Source: Trichobilharzia szidati (taxonomy: Eukaryota > Platyhelminthes > Trematoda > Strigeidida > Schistosomatidae). From it: a stretch of 64,000 bases of DNA. Where the stretch lies: NCBI GenBank assembly GCA_944472155.2, contig OX235271.1, positions 90,037,256 to 90,101,255 of the forward strand, written 5' to 3'. The notes beneath the pieces were generated by a model. The model made no database searches, was not told the DNA's origin, and saw only the letters and a program-made list of their open reading frames with translations. This document shows positions 1 through 13,280 of this stretch, in pieces. Every line of letters starts with the position of its first letter. Positions within the stretch are counted from its first letter, which is position 1. A program made the translations under genes and the position numbers.

Positions 1-3000
1 TACTGAGAAATCGAGGTGTACGGCTCGTGTTGCGAATGCATTATATTTATATATTGTTGTATTATTTATTATATAATCATCATGTTAGCGCTAATAGTTG
101 ATATGCACATAATAAATGAGTAAGTGGGGACCCTTATCCGTGGGGAATTTTCAAATGTAATAAAAATGACGTTAAAGTCAGGCGTCACAGTGAAAGTGTT
201 GCGCAACACAATACTGTTGTTTTGAAATATGCAACAGGGCGCCTATTTGAAGTAGTCCCCTCAAACCATACGCTTGCATTCGAAAGAGAGCGCTGCAGTT
301 CACGACTTCATCTTTATTGTGTGTAGAAGTCATTCACATTTAGGAGCCACAACGAGGGACAAAGATGTTGCATAGAAAAAGAACTTAAGTCACCATCAGC
401 AGCTAATATAGCTAATATCCATTTGTTTCAATCGATTTTACATATCCTAACCCGTTGTAGTTTCGTACCGTAAAGGTATAATGATGATGATATATTTATT
501 CCTATCTATGACTTGAATATGTCAGCTCCGTTCAGAAGCAACAATACTCTCCACAACTGCGTGCTTGTCTTGCTTTGGTAGACTGAGGCAACATTGAGCT
601 GATGTTTAAATTATAGCCAATAAAATTGCGAGTATTCAGCTGTGCCATATGAAAAACTGGTCGCATGGTTTGACCTCCTTTGTTATTGATGCATTTATTC
701 TGAATGATGAATTTCCGGGTGTTGTGACTGGAACTACAGCCTAGTAGACTATGATCGAATATCAACTTAATTCACCGGCTAGTCTGCCCAAATCGTACGC
801 CAAAAACAATGGCACCGCGACACGTAAAGACAAAGGAAACGGCTGGACGTCGATAAGAAACGGAAACTCTGTATATATACATTTAGGATGGTCTTGGAAA
901 TGCAGTAATTCGATGAGGCGTTAAAATTAATAATAGTCAATAGGAATCCAGTGATGTAAACAGAGGGAAAAACAAAGGGCTCGCTTCAGTGCCCGACATC
1001 TCCATAAAATATTTATATCAGGGTTTTAGGCGAAATTAGGCAGAACTAGGTGTATATAACACCGGATCACCCATATGGTTTCTGATATTGTTCCTGATGC
1101 AACACTTCAGGATGTGCCACAACTTATGGTGAAATTTGAATGTCTGATCCTGTATTTGTGCATGATCAGCATGAAATCGCTGTTCAACATGTGCACTTAC
1201 CGAAGTACGTTTTATTCCGCCAAAAATTAAATTTATGCAATTTAAATGGTACCTACCCATGCCTGTACAATTGGTGCGTTCCTACATAGACAGGCACAAA
1301 TATATTATTGCAGTCAGAATAATGGTAAAATTACGCTGTTCTGTCGGCCACATAGTTTGGCCACAGACCTACCTCAACGAATGCATAACTATCAGAAGCT
1401 TGCAGGAATAACTTATGCACTGCTAGGTAATATTATAAACATTACTGGGGAAAAGAAGAAAGAGTTCATCCAAAAGAACATGTAAATTCAATGAATTGGT
1501 GGCCAATATTCGTCTTAGGTGGTAGTTCATCTAGGAGGATATTCTCGAATTGCGAATCGAATATCTTAAAAGGTGTCAGAAGTGAATATAAGTCTCGCAC
1601 TCCCATTACTTACTGAAATATATAACTGTGGCACTTGGAATTAGTGAGCATGACCATTAAAATAGCCATATCCTTTTGTATTTTTCACAGTATTCTTCTG
1701 CAGAATAATCAAACAGCCAGTTTTATGTCTGGCTGTAACAGTCGTGTCAAGGCTGTTTCCAGTAGAATGTTCACCACATATCCGACCGGGTTACTCACTA
1801 AGATATTGACTTACTCTAGTCAGTTCCCAAATCAACAGTTCAGTATAGCCCGCGAACATCAGGTTAAAAGATAGGAAGGGTTTGACCCCTATCATCAGAT
1901 TGCCTAGTATTCTTTGGGTTAGAGTTTAACGTATCTACGTTTCACACCTTATGTAGGAATCCTTGGATGATGGCAGTTATAACTCCAGACGTTCCGTACC
2001 TTCTTTTTATTCATCCCTACAAACTGAAGCATTGCATATACGGATATCTTGGAGAAGATTCCTGAATTCTGTCACTAGTTAATCTGCTTAAGGACTGACA
2101 GGCGAGATCGAAGATGCTGCGAGTATTTGTGGTGTCGTCAACCAACATGTTCAAGCTGAACATTTTGAATTTCTCAATGTTGCAGCGATTTTCCGATTAT
2201 TTTGAAGTATCTGCATTCCACTTAGCTGTTACTTCCTGTTAAACAAGAAGACAGTGATCTTAAACAGGACAGAGACAACAGGAATCAGCGCACTACTCCG
2301 AGGCCATCCAAAAATATTCAAGAGGGAATATAAAGCTTTGAAGCGGCATAAAGTGGTTAGCTCATATTTCATTATTTTCGCCAGATGAAATGCTGCTTAG
2401 CAAAAACACTGTAAGACGGAATCTTCTAAAGCTGGATAAATGTGGAATAACTGTCTGATTTACACGTGATGGCTGATAGTATAACGGTATATATATTTAT
2501 TGCGGCAATTTATCTCACTAAAGCTTGGTCTACTTTTTGGAGTCAGTTATACACCAACGAAACAAGCAAAGTCATATTTCTACTTTTAATGGGTTTTTAA
2601 AGTGTGACGGCTATATTCTGCCTTCTGAATGTATTAGATGATTTTTTCCACCATATTTATACGAAGTCACACTTCTGAGACGCAAGTGTGTCTTCAGGAC
2701 CTCGAGAGACCAAATGATTTAAAGGCACTTTTAGGTGTTGTTTTTGATAACTGTAAAATTGCCTCAAGCATGTGACTATGTCTGATGAAAGCTAGACCAT
2801 ATATGTGGACTGCGGATACTGTCGGGTGTTCCGTATTTGGGTATGCTTCGTTCGAAAGTCATTATCATGAAATATCGTTTTGAATCACTTGATTTTGACT
2901 TCGGATGTTTGATTACATGGACCATATTGACTTTCGAGAAAAAGGACTACCATCTGGAGAAATGACTTTCCGTAAAATGTAAAATACGAATATGAAATTT

Positions 3001-6000
3001 ACAATAATATATTTCATCTGAAGTTAGCTACGCTTCACTTTTCGGCTTCGTGTATATAACTAAAACCTGAAGTTTCACATATTGCAGGAGAATGTGGTGT
3101 CAATATCTTATACATGCTGAATTTAGGTAATTAAGTGATGAGAATTTATAAAATTGCACTACCTCAACACACTGAAGCCACCGCGCGACATTAACTTCAA
3201 GAGAGCATTCGTTCTTAATTTGTCTTCCTTATTGTCCATCAAAAATTATGCGAATGTATATTCGAAACGTATGAAGCTAATTTGGATTTAGGGATCCCCT
3301 TGATTCCCTGGACAGATTATATTTATCTGTATCAGATTGCTACAGCGTAGTGGTCCCACAAGAAACAGTAATCTTGAGGCCAGCAAACGCGGCATCACGC
3401 AGAGCATTTAGATCTCTGGCACCCACCTAACGATTATTTCGCTCTCGAAACGTCGGAGATTTCAACGTGAATTGTTATTGCACGGTAATCCGCTTGCGAT
3501 TGATCTGTTCTATTGAAAAGAATATGAAATTAACATAATGGCAGCATGAAGGAAATCACACCTTCAAGAATTCAGGGTGGAAAGCCAGAATAGCAAGTGG
3601 TTCTCAAAGCACACTGTTAACAAAGCACCAATAACCTACGTTAAAGAACCATTTTAAAAATACAGAGCAAGAACAGGAAATCGGAAGACAAAAACAAGAT
3701 TTTCATCTTTTAGAGGGTATCGTCAAAATAGAAGATAACCTGAATGGCTACACGAACAACGGAACAAAGCACGACAATTTGCCGAACGGCCGCAACGCTT
3801 TACTGAGTGCCTTCATCCTCTAAAACAGTGACAGTTGGCTCTCACGAATGTAACTGTAGGCCGTCGGTCTTGAAAGACCGTAGGCATTCAGCTTTCGGCT
3901 TACAAATTATGAAAATAACTGGCATTGAACGATTCAAAGGAGTTTTTTAAATACATCATTTCAAACTGAAAATAACCTTGGGTCACTTTTTAATTTTTTA
4001 TCTGTTCACGTGCTGTTTTCACTGTATTTCGACAAAACACTTATCGGTAACTTTATGCTTTTACATTACATAAAATTCCTTCGTGTAAACCTATGTTTTT
4101 ATATGTTATACAACTATTTCATTTTGTGCAGATGACTGCTTTCAGATGTCTGCTAAAATAAGTGACAGCAGTTCCATTAGTTCAATTCTCAGTGGTATTT
4201 TACAGCCAAAGGTTTCAAAAGTTAACCAAAAATATTTTGCGGTATCAATATACTGGAACTGTTCTTCCAAACACATTTTGTCATCAGTAGTGACATTTCA
4301 CTTTATAATAGTTAATCGTTAAGTCTTTGACTGTAATAAATCCGCTGAAGCCTGAAGTACAGCCATGCTAAGATATTCAACGCTACTTTTGCGAAGAATG
4401 ACATGTTTAGCATATTAATGCTTAATTTATCAACAAACAGTACATAATTTCACAACACATCAGTTTGTCGTTGATACTACTGTGTTTCAGTAAACCGTTA
4501 TATAGTTCTTATTGATTTCATTTGATAGCTGTATACACGCATTTTCGGAAAACCTGTACTGGATTGTGTTGACATGAGCAAGTGTAATTTTCACAGATGT
4601 TTGTGAGTCTCACGGTTTACCTACCAGATTTCTTGACACATTTTCTTATTGTGCTGCTTATATTTTCGGTTTTGTCAGACATCAAACTTTTAGGGATACC
4701 AAGTGACCTGGACTTTGTTGTCGGTTATTTCACTTCCTTTTCTTAAAGTGGGGGTCGGTTCATAGCAGAAATGCATCATCATCTTACATTTGACAGAGGC
4801 GAATCACATACTGAATATATTACATTTTATTTTAATATTTATTACGTCACGTAAAGTTTTGCACCAATACACACGTTAATAAACGATAAATTTTCTAGGC
4901 ACTCTACATTATTATTTCTGGCTGGTAAAGAAGTTTATTTGATATTCTCAAATAAGTATCAAGATATAAAATAACTAGCTGGTCGTGAGGTTTGTGATGA
5001 AAATCGTATGTATTCCACTGTCAACTGTAAATTATCAGATTTAGGTGTCTGAATCCATTAATTCCCCTCATTCGTTTACAAACAATAGTAGTATCCTCAT
5101 GTACAATAATTATTTTCACCTATGTTTCTTTAGATTCATTACTTTTCACTTTGTGAGATTTCGCCACGAGTCGATTTTTATCACTTTGCTAAATTCGATC
5201 TCCCAGAAGTTATCATCACCATGCATAAATATGTTCTCTAGCCTGGCACCATGGTTTATCACTCTATGATACCTCATAAAAAACTTAAGTAACCAAAATG
5301 AGTGTAAAATATTTCAAGTTATAAAAGTTTTACGTACAGATGTGTGACGCTTGACCGAGTAGATTAAATGAAACTTGAAGCACACTCGCCTTTATCTATA
5401 AAGGAGTAGACGACAGTAACTAAGTCCATTTCCGCGCATGTACTAGTCAATGATAACTTTCATCTGGTGTATATTTGCAATATAAATTTAGCATATCAAT
5501 CGTTTATAACAGCCATAAAACATACTCGGGGTTACATATAACTAATTCCGTACAATCCACAGAATGTTTGCTTTTGTACGTAAAGCTATGTGGTCACTTA
5601 TGCTCATTTCATGTTCGAATTTCGGTAAAATCAAATACAAACTCAGCTTAACTTTACTTACTTTTGAATATATTCTCTGGTAAATAATGTTTGCTTAAAA
5701 TGGCTATGCTGTTTACAATAAACTGCTTATTTGTCACAGCGTTCTTTCGGTTGCTTTTTAGTTCTCTCGCTGTTCATCTTAGGTATGTAGATAAAAACAG
5801 ATGGTCACTAAGATACCCAAAAGCAGTGAAGACGAATTCACTGTTTATATCTCAAAATTTTCGAATGTTTCGTCAACTTTCGTTTGATCATTCTTGCTCT
5901 CTCTCTATTGTTAATCCTATAAGCCTTAAGTTTACCGTACTGAACCTAACTAAATCTTACTGTGCTGGTTCGAACCTGTGTAGACGTAACATTTAAAAAA

Positions 6001-8395
6001 ATTTATATGTTAATTTCCTCGAGAACTTATGAATTATCTTGAGCCTCACAGTGTCTGTGGCCAAGTGATAGGTAAATATAAATTGTAATCCAGGAAGCCG
6101 AATAGGATGTCAGCTTCTGAGTTACAGCATTTTCAGGAATCATTCTTGCATGAATGTTTTATGAACTGCTATTAGCCTTATAAAAGTTGATCAGCTGTAC
6201 GTTAAAGAATACTGTAACATAAAGTGTTGTAAAATTTCCTACTATTAACTTTAAAGAGTTTTTGAAAGAGAAACTGCTTATATGAAGAACCAATGTGACT
6301 CATCACTGAAATCTTTACAATAAGTAAGAGGTTTGGCTTTGGTTACTGAGACATGCTACTAAAAGCATACACTTTGATACCAACTCCAAAGTTTATCTGC
6401 ATAGAGTGGATTCATATTTTCTAACATGTTTTAACCTGGTAAATATGCCGTGTGAAGTCTTCATTTAAGTCATAATAATAACGAGCTTCCTTAACATCGA
6501 CAGAATTTACGCATCTAGATTAGTTCAGCACAGGGTCAGAGTGAAAGGCCTACAACAAACTAAAATACAGCCGCTCTAAAATTATTTGGAGGGTTTCCAC
6601 TTATTCTTCCTGAAATACTGGAGCTAAATCAACTTAAACTTGGACATTTTTTAACTTAACTCTTCATGGTGAGGTGGAAACAATAAGTAGAAGAATTAGA
6701 GATGAATATATTTTCTAAGGAAGCTTTATTAAGTCCTCTGAAGGCAGGAAGTCAGTGCGAATTTGGTTTGAAGGGTTGATTTTCGCCTATTGTTTACCTT
6801 CATGCCACACACTATCTGGGATATTATCTCATAACCCAGGTTATAGATATTTTCGACAATTAAATACAATGGAGAAGATTTGTGTCTCAGGTGTTTATTG
6901 CTTTTGTATTCTCTAAGCTGGTGGGTTTAACTGTGACGCTTCTCGCATAGACCTTTAAAATTCACAAATGATAATTTGATTGTTACCCTTCTGGGAACAA
7001 CATTGTCAGTCTAATTTCAAAATGTGGCGAGCTCTCAGAATTCTTCGTGCATTGTACAACTGTATTTTTTGATGCCCTCGACTGTGATTGTTTAACTCTG
7101 GAGATTTTCTAATCATTGTTTTCACATGTACAGATACTTATGGTCTTTTTGATCTGATATTTGACCTTTGCATCGCAGGACTTATACATTATTGATTAGT
7201 GAATTTGACGTAAATAAACATGCTTGTTCATTGACAACTGATCTGAGTACCAGGCTTTCAAAAGTTCCCTAGCATTCTTCTTGCGTTGTCTCTTAAAGGT
7301 GTCTACATTTATTTATTCAGTATTAGCTGAACTAGCTGGTCACTCCCACTAATATATCGAAAAATTTCATGTATTTTGACTGGTTTATGAAAATAAAGGC
7401 TGCGTCAGCTTGGAGCAGTATGATTTTTTTCGCAGTTGATACTACATATATAATAACGTTGGTTTGGTCTCTTGTTGTTTGTTCTCTTGGTCTACGTAAT
7501 ACGGAGTGAAAAGATTGTATCCATTTTTCAGCAATATCTGTTTTAAGGGGTTAAAATAGTCCAGCACTGATTTCCCTAGATGACAGACAATTGTTTTTGC
7601 CGTATGCTTTGGGAAGGGGGAGTTATGTAGTGTGTTCTGGCTCCTTTGAATAAAGTTAATATGCATCTTTTATATGTTGTTGAATTGTTACAATCAAGTA
7701 TTCGGTTTGAATGAGTTGACTTACTGTATGTGTGTTTACGATTTCCCCGCATTTACTCTCTTGTCCAAGAAACCCAAAAATGTGTTTTTGCTTCCTGATT
7801 TGTCTCCTGTTGTGGATTAAATGTCGCTGCAAACGTTGTTCATGAGATTATGAGAGCTTTTTGAATCACTTCTCCTGTTTATGATGACTGTGTCGTTCGC
7901 GCGATGTAGCCAAATTTTTGATTTGATTATTAGTAGGAATATAGTATCTAGTCGCTACGTAACAGCTAATAGGGCAGGTATTTGTGTTCCTTTTATCTGT
8001 TCACATATTCGACTACTGAAGTGTAATTATGTCACACTCTGTGAACTTCATCTAACTTAAACATTGAATTTTTGTGTATTCGCAGATGTGTTCAGCATTG
8101 TTGAATAGTTATTACAATAGTGACTTGTAAATAGAATACAAGTGGATGTCAGTTTTTATATTCATGTATTCACGAAGAATACGAGGGAATTTTTAAAGGT
8201 CTGGTACTCAAACGAATGAATGTAAGTGTAGAACTTGGGCACTGTGGTAGAATGTATTTCCATATCATATCAGTTTATTTGGCATGATATAAAGTGATAC
8301 AGTAAATAATATTGATCTGAAAATCTCCTAGGCCAAAACAATCATGGCGAAGGTTATCAAGAAAGGTAGTTATTTCATTCGTGAGGGATTTTAAG
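1..8395. other. AT-rich stretch with no recognisable gene
   Basis: No reading frame here resembles a known protein. The longest, about 100 codons at 5691-5996, has low-complexity hydrophobic composition and no recognisable domain. No SINE head, RT motif or long inverted repeat was seen by eye. It could be intergenic, or a 5' intron of the TIPE gene at 13.3 kb, since a splice-acceptor-like site precedes that gene. Neither reading can be proved from the sequence. Confidence 0.5.
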
Positions 8396-8399
8396 AGCT

Positions 8400-8775
8400 C
8401 ATCCGTTTTGAAATTGGATGATGAAATCGAATTCCCTATTTAGGAACTTCACAGTGTGAGGTGGAAATTTGTCACAGTTTCCACTGGGAATCAAAACTTA
8501 TTGAATCATAATATGCTCCCTGTTCATTTCTGTAGACTGTCATTATAAAAGTAGTTGGAAGTTACTTATGTCAGTTTACAGATCTAGGTGAGTGTTCTTT
8601 CGCTTGTTTGTGGCCGAACTCATAAGCGGTGTGCCTGTATCTTCTCAGCTCATGGAGTCCAGTCATCCGGTCAGCTATTTGGGCAAACTGGTGGTAAATT
8701 GAATCGAATCCATCATTTTCGAATTACACAGTTCGAAGTGAGGATTCACCACAGTTTCTACTGCTCAACGTGAGT
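8400..8775. repeat. Diverged direct repeat, two units about 290 bp apart
   Basis: The stretch around 8410-8500 (GGATGATGAAATCGAATTCC, then CACAGTGTGAGGTGG and CACAGTTTCCACTG) recurs in diverged form at 8695-8775 (AATTGAATCGAATCC, CACAGTTCGAAGTGAGG, CACAGTTTCTACTG). The second unit ends in CAACGTGAGTAG, which looks like a splice donor. A 61-codon frame overlaps it (8588-8773) but matches nothing I recognise. It is probably part of an old interspersed repeat. Confidence 0.35.
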
Positions 8776-9385
8776 AGTCTACTACTGCTGATACTGCTTA
8801 GTTGTTTGTGCCATCAGGGAAAATGAAACCGTGCAATCTGGAGCGAGCACAACGAAGACATTTAAATATACAATTTTAACTATGTTGGAGTGAAATAAGC
8901 CTTAGTACTTTCATAAAATCTTATTCCATCGTAAATGTGCCTATTCAATGATACACAGGAAAATAGGTTTCAGCCCCATTTTTCTTGAGTGTAACAGAAA
9001 TGTTGTAGTACTAGTTTCGCTAATATGGTAGTTTTGTCGCTAATTATTTCAAATTCAGCCTTAAATATCATGTGTTGAAGTGTTTGTGACTACCTTGATA
9101 TGATCGTAGGAATAGTAAGCGATATTGTGTTACTTTGTATTTGTCGTCTTCAGCTATTTAAGCTATTAAGTGAGTATTTAGACAAAGGTGCATGCTATTT
9201 GGCACCGGCTTCTTGCTCATTAGATAACTCAGATCAGTTAATTGAGCTTCTTGCCTGCAACAGTCTGTGTTAGAATATTCCTGATATCAATTACTACTGC
9301 ATGGTGAAAAGTTATACATCTGTTACTTAGGCTAAGAATGGTCGTTGTTTTATCATTTTATTATTACTGAAACACCAGCTTAGCA
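8776..9385. other. No recognisable feature
   Basis: AT-rich sequence. I see no gene, RNA or repeat signature here. Confidence 0.4.
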
Positions 9386-9389
9386 CACT

Positions 9390-9850
9390 ACAGGCACCAA
9401 CAGATGTACCACACGAAATATTATAGGTTATGAGAGGGCCGGGATACTGCTCGGACGTTCAGACCTAAGCACCTGGCTATCTTAAGGAGCCATCCCTTAC
9501 CCTTTGACCTGAAGTCTGATCTACAAGGTAGTAGAGCGGCATCAGGAGATACTTTCCCATGGTTTCCAGGGACCAAAACATGTCTGTACACCTTTCGATC
9601 CTTTTGGTTTCTGGAACCCATCTACACAGTAGATTTGAGTTAGAGTTCTCTAACCCTTCTATGGAGACATGCGTGTCCATCAGTCCATTTGTAAGCACCA
9701 GACGTTCGCATTCCCTCCTTTCACTTTTGTGAGGACCATTCTCACTGAGTGAAGGCGGTGAATAAGACTTACCTGTGGCCGTATAAGGGCATTTTGAGAG
9801 GAACACTGGAGTCCACCAGCCGTCGGCCGTAACAGATGGTCTTATCACTT
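9390..9850 (-). repeat. Unclassified GC-richer repeat (family D), minus copy
   Basis: This block is clearly richer in GC than its surroundings. Its minus strand aligns with the plus strand of 10510-10990. Shared anchors include CCTTGTAGATCAGACTTCAG against CCTTGTGGTTCAGACTTCAG, then a CTTAAGA block and a GCAATATCCC-type block. A 123-codon open frame lies on the minus strand (9477-9848). The sister copy does not keep that frame and no domain is recognisable, so I treat it as chance. It is probably the 3' portion of an interspersed retroelement. Confidence 0.6.
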
Positions 9851-10509
9851 ACCGAACATACATCCTCCTACAAAATCCCTTATCAGTCAGTTTAATATTT
9901 ATCTGTTTTCAGTCTTATAAAGACTACACATTTAATTTTGTTTCATTCTGGTCTCGTTGGTAACAAAAACACACACAGTATTGAAGTTAATGTGTCATTT
10001 TGATATGTACACACATTTTTTGGTTTTCTGAGTAGAGTAAACTTGTAAATATGCAAATAATCATTGAAAACGAAAACAGTGTGCTAATGTTTTTTTTCCT
10101 TCAAAATTTCTGTTAATTAATATTTTTTTTCTTCTCCTGTCATTTTGTTCCTAAAGCACACTAACAACACACTATAAGCACTCATTCAATGAATATTGAA
10201 AATGATCGTGTTTATAAATTATTGCCATTTGTGATATGTGTACAGGAATTTTAAATAATTGAATTGTAGTTAATTTACATATGTAATTTCATATTTGTAC
10301 AACAAGTTTGTGACTTCTTCTTACTAAAGAAGTTAGTCATAGTTTCGGTTTGACCATAAACATCTAGTGAAATATACTTTCGTTGATTGTAGAATTAAAA
10401 AACTTATTTAGTAGACAGCTACTACATAGGTAAGTGATATGTTCTCAACTCTTCTGATTCTTCTCCGTTTCCACTGAGTGTCCTAGACATAGTGTGCTTT
10501 GTACTGTTA
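9851..10509. other. Spacer between the two family D copies
   Basis: AT-rich sequence with T runs. No gene or repeat is recognised. Confidence 0.4.
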
Positions 10510-10990
10510 AAGTACGAAGTATTTATGAGACAGTCTAGAACGCCCGACGGTAGGTAGACGTCAGTCTTTCCCCTAAATTCCCTCATGGGGCTGCGCGTCT
10601 ATAGTCTCTGACGGCTAAGTCTCATTCACTGCCTACACGCAGTAGGAGTGTCCCTCACATAGATGAAAGGGTGGATACTAGTGTCTGGAGCTTACAATTG
10701 AACTGGCGGACATGCTTGTCTACCAAGGGTGGCTGAAAAACCCTAATTTTAAGCATATGGTATACATGAATTCCAGAATCCAAAATGATGAAGTGGTATA
10801 TAAACCTTGTGGTTCAGACTTCAGGCCAAAGGCTGGGAGTGTGGCGCCTTAAGACAACCACCTGCTTTGGTCTGGTTATCCGGGCAATATCCCAGATCTG
10901 GCACTAACTATGAGGTTTTATGTGAATCATTTGTTGGTGCCCATAACGTTCCAAGTTTTTGTTATAATAATAAATGATAAGTTTTTGTTG
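10510..10990 (+). repeat. Unclassified GC-richer repeat (family D), plus copy with TAA-type tail
   Basis: This is an inverted sister of 9390-9850. Shared landmarks run in the same order, including TCACATAGATGAAAGGGTGG, GGAGCTTACAATTGAACTGG and the block around CTTGTGGTTCAGACTTCAGG. The copy ends near 10990 in ATAATAATAAATGATAA. The RTE and SINE copies here also end in A-rich TAA-type tails, which suggests spread by reverse transcription. Confidence 0.6.
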
Positions 10991-11824
10991 CAACGAAAGG
11001 AGCGTGCCTGAATTCATACTATCCGGAAAACCATTAAGACAGAGTGTAACACTTTAATCTTTTTTTACCTCCTACAAATTTGCAGTGTTGGTTAGAATAT
11101 CAAACATAAGCTTTACAATGCTTTCCCACTAATGTAAAATAATGGATTTTTGTGCTAAAATTTTCTCATTGCTCTGTGCGTTTGTTCATCACTTCTAGGT
11201 TACGGTTGATTTTATTCGCCGGCTTGACCACTTTATAAAATTCATTCAGACAAGTATAAAAGTTAATGAGAACTGACACTGCTTTGAAATCAAGACTTAT
11301 ATTTCATTGATGTTTACTTAGCTTTCTCCCTTTGTTTTACCATATTTTGTCCTTCAGAACTTTTTAACCTATTGAGAAGTGAAAATAACGAACTTATGTG
11401 TTATGTCTCACATTTCAATATACTGTTGCCTCCTAGCCAGTATTAATATTCTCGACTGATGGGTGCAATCTTATCGTGATTATTGGCCTGGCATACTACA
11501 ATGACCCAACGAGCTATATTCGGTTAAATAAATGCCCCTACGTGGCAGAGAGGTTATTTAGATAACGATTAAACAGTGATGAACTGTTGTCTGGATTAGC
11601 TCAGATATGAGGTAGTGTCTTGGAATTAGAGAGTTACGTTAGACAGTTCTTCCTCTGATAATAATATATAGGCTAGATTCGCTAATTTAGCATCCAGAGT
11701 TCTAGGTTCACTAATTGTACGTAGACTGAGTGGTACTCAGAAGAAATGAACCAGTAAAAAGCCAGACAGGCTTTAGGACATGAGGGTTTTTTATTGATTA
11801 TGTCTTCACTCTGCAAGAAATTCC
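10991..11824. other. No recognisable feature
   Basis: AT-rich sequence without recognisable genes or repeats. Confidence 0.4.
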
Positions 11825-11998
11825 GAAATATAGGTGGCACAGTGGTTAGGACGCCCGCCAACCATGCACGTGGTCCGGGGTTTGATCCCCGGCCGACGCA
11901 CACCCGATATCAATGGGTTACTGATATCACATGCTGAAAATTCCATACTTGTGTCAAAAACACTGTGTGGAGTCAAGCTATAATAAAAAAAATAAAAA
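11825..11998 (+). mobile_element. tRNA-derived SINE, family B
   Basis: The 5' head reads GGTGGCACAGTGGTTAGGAC, with an A-box-like TGGCACAGTGG, followed by a B-box-like GGTTTGATCCC around 11880. This is the internal RNA polymerase III promoter layout of tRNA-derived SINEs. The 3' part (AAATTCCATACTTG, then ACACTGTGTGGAGTCAAGCT and an A-rich tail) matches the tails of the minus-strand copies at 32.7 and 55.8 kb. It differs from the more common family A tail. The tRNA-like part lacks a full cloverleaf, so it is not a tRNA gene. Confidence 0.8.
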
Positions 11999-12029
11999 AG
12001 GTATGCTTTTCAACATCCAATAACTGCTA

Positions 12030-12870
12030 TATTTCTTGATCTGGCAATGTTTGGTCGTGAAGGGAGTGTCGATAAAATATATCGCACTAATCAAAGTAGA
12101 ATATTCGAACTCACGCAGCCGCGTTAGAGCCTATAGGTATTTTTTATCTGAAATGATGAGATGGTCCCTAACTTTAGCGGATGATATCGTCCTTCTAGGT
12201 GAAAATACTGACAAGATTCAGTGTCTTCTGAATACCTTGAGCAGAAATCTTGTTATGTTTGGCATGCGATACGTCTTTGTCAAATGTAGGACTGGTATGC
12301 ATCTACTTCCAGTTTAATGATAGGGATTAAAGTCAGTTAGTAGTGTTCTCTGAGCTGGTTGGTTTAGTTGCGGAGCTTTCGTCGTCGTTGAATTTCGTGA
12401 CCACTTTGGTTATTTGCGAAGTTGTATCAGTTCTAATGAAATGGTCGCTGACGAAATCTCAATATGGATAAAATTGCCTGTTGGGTATTCATTGATTTAC
12501 GTCATCTCTGGTGTTGATATGAAATCCGGTTATCGATTAAAAAGGACGCCTGTTTGCCCTGTTCTTCTGCTTTACGGCCGTGAGATATGACTGTCGAAAG
12601 TGGAGTGGTGAAGCTGTATATCAGTTTAAATGGCTTGGACATATATCATACATACAAAACCTGTCATCAGTTGATGGAATCTCTAACAGTTGGTTTGAAC
12701 CACATAGACAGGTGTAAACTATCTGGTCCGCCTCCTTGAGACTTTAAGAACCAATGACTGGAGACTACTGGTGATATGACTCAAAATCTTTCTCAGTGAG
12801 GAGAATACATTCACTCTTTATAGTGTTTCAGATAGATTGTCTTCTTTTTTCTATTTCGCACTTGTGTACA
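12030..12870 (+). mobile_element. Non-LTR retrotransposon remnant, RT core to C-terminus
   Basis: A frame at 12150-12300 reads LADDIVLLGENTDKIQ then FGMRY and a VKC segment. This corresponds to the RT motif normally written YADD, followed by the FGMRF...KC block. Downstream, 12750-12830 decodes with stops as a relative of GDMAQNRSQWRRCIHSL, the usual C-terminus of this non-LTR group. The same order occurs in the copy at 39.6-40.6 kb. Frameshifts and stops throughout make it dead. It is distinct from the RTE copies in this window, and its exact clade is not resolved. Confidence 0.75.
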
Positions 12871-13149
12871 ACAGTTCTACTTTGAAACTCAGTCAGTTTT
12901 GGAAAAGTTATGGCCCAGAATAAACAGGCTTTGTACAGTGCTTAAAGTCGATCATACCTATCCCATTTCTTTCAGTGATTCAGATAGTAGACCAATACAT
13001 TTATTCAATAAATGGACAATGAACTTTACCAATGAATCCTAATAAGGCCTGTGCACTAACAACTTCTATCTAATTTATGTATTATATACAACTGTCAGAT
13101 TTATAGTTTATTTTGCGGCTGAAGATGTTTCATAATTATTATCCTTCTT

Positions 13150-13172
13150 TATTTTCTTTTTTTTTTTAGCTG
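13150..13172 (+). promoter_or_regulatory. Candidate 3' splice acceptor upstream of the TIPE gene
   Basis: A long pyrimidine run (TATTTTCTTTTTTTTTTTAG) ends in AG about 110 bases before the TIPE start codon. This is the expected form of a 3' splice site or trans-splice acceptor. If used, the first part of the transcript lies upstream and the 13172-13280 segment is 5' untranslated. Confidence 0.45.
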
Positions 13173-13280
13173 AAAGTAGTTTATTACACAACTGACTGGT
13201 CATTCCAGTGAACAATCTTCTCTGCATATCATCTGCCTTCCAAAGCTTTCAGTTATTAAAAATCTTTTTCTTCATAACTC

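Noticed and set aside
5691..5996. 101-codon frame with a hydrophobic start
   Set aside because: Composition is typical of chance AT-rich translation; no domain, no splice context and no repeat support.
9477..9848. 123-codon minus-strand frame that looks protein-like
   Set aside because: It lies within a repeat whose sister copy at 10.5-11.0 kb does not keep the frame, and no domain is recognisable.
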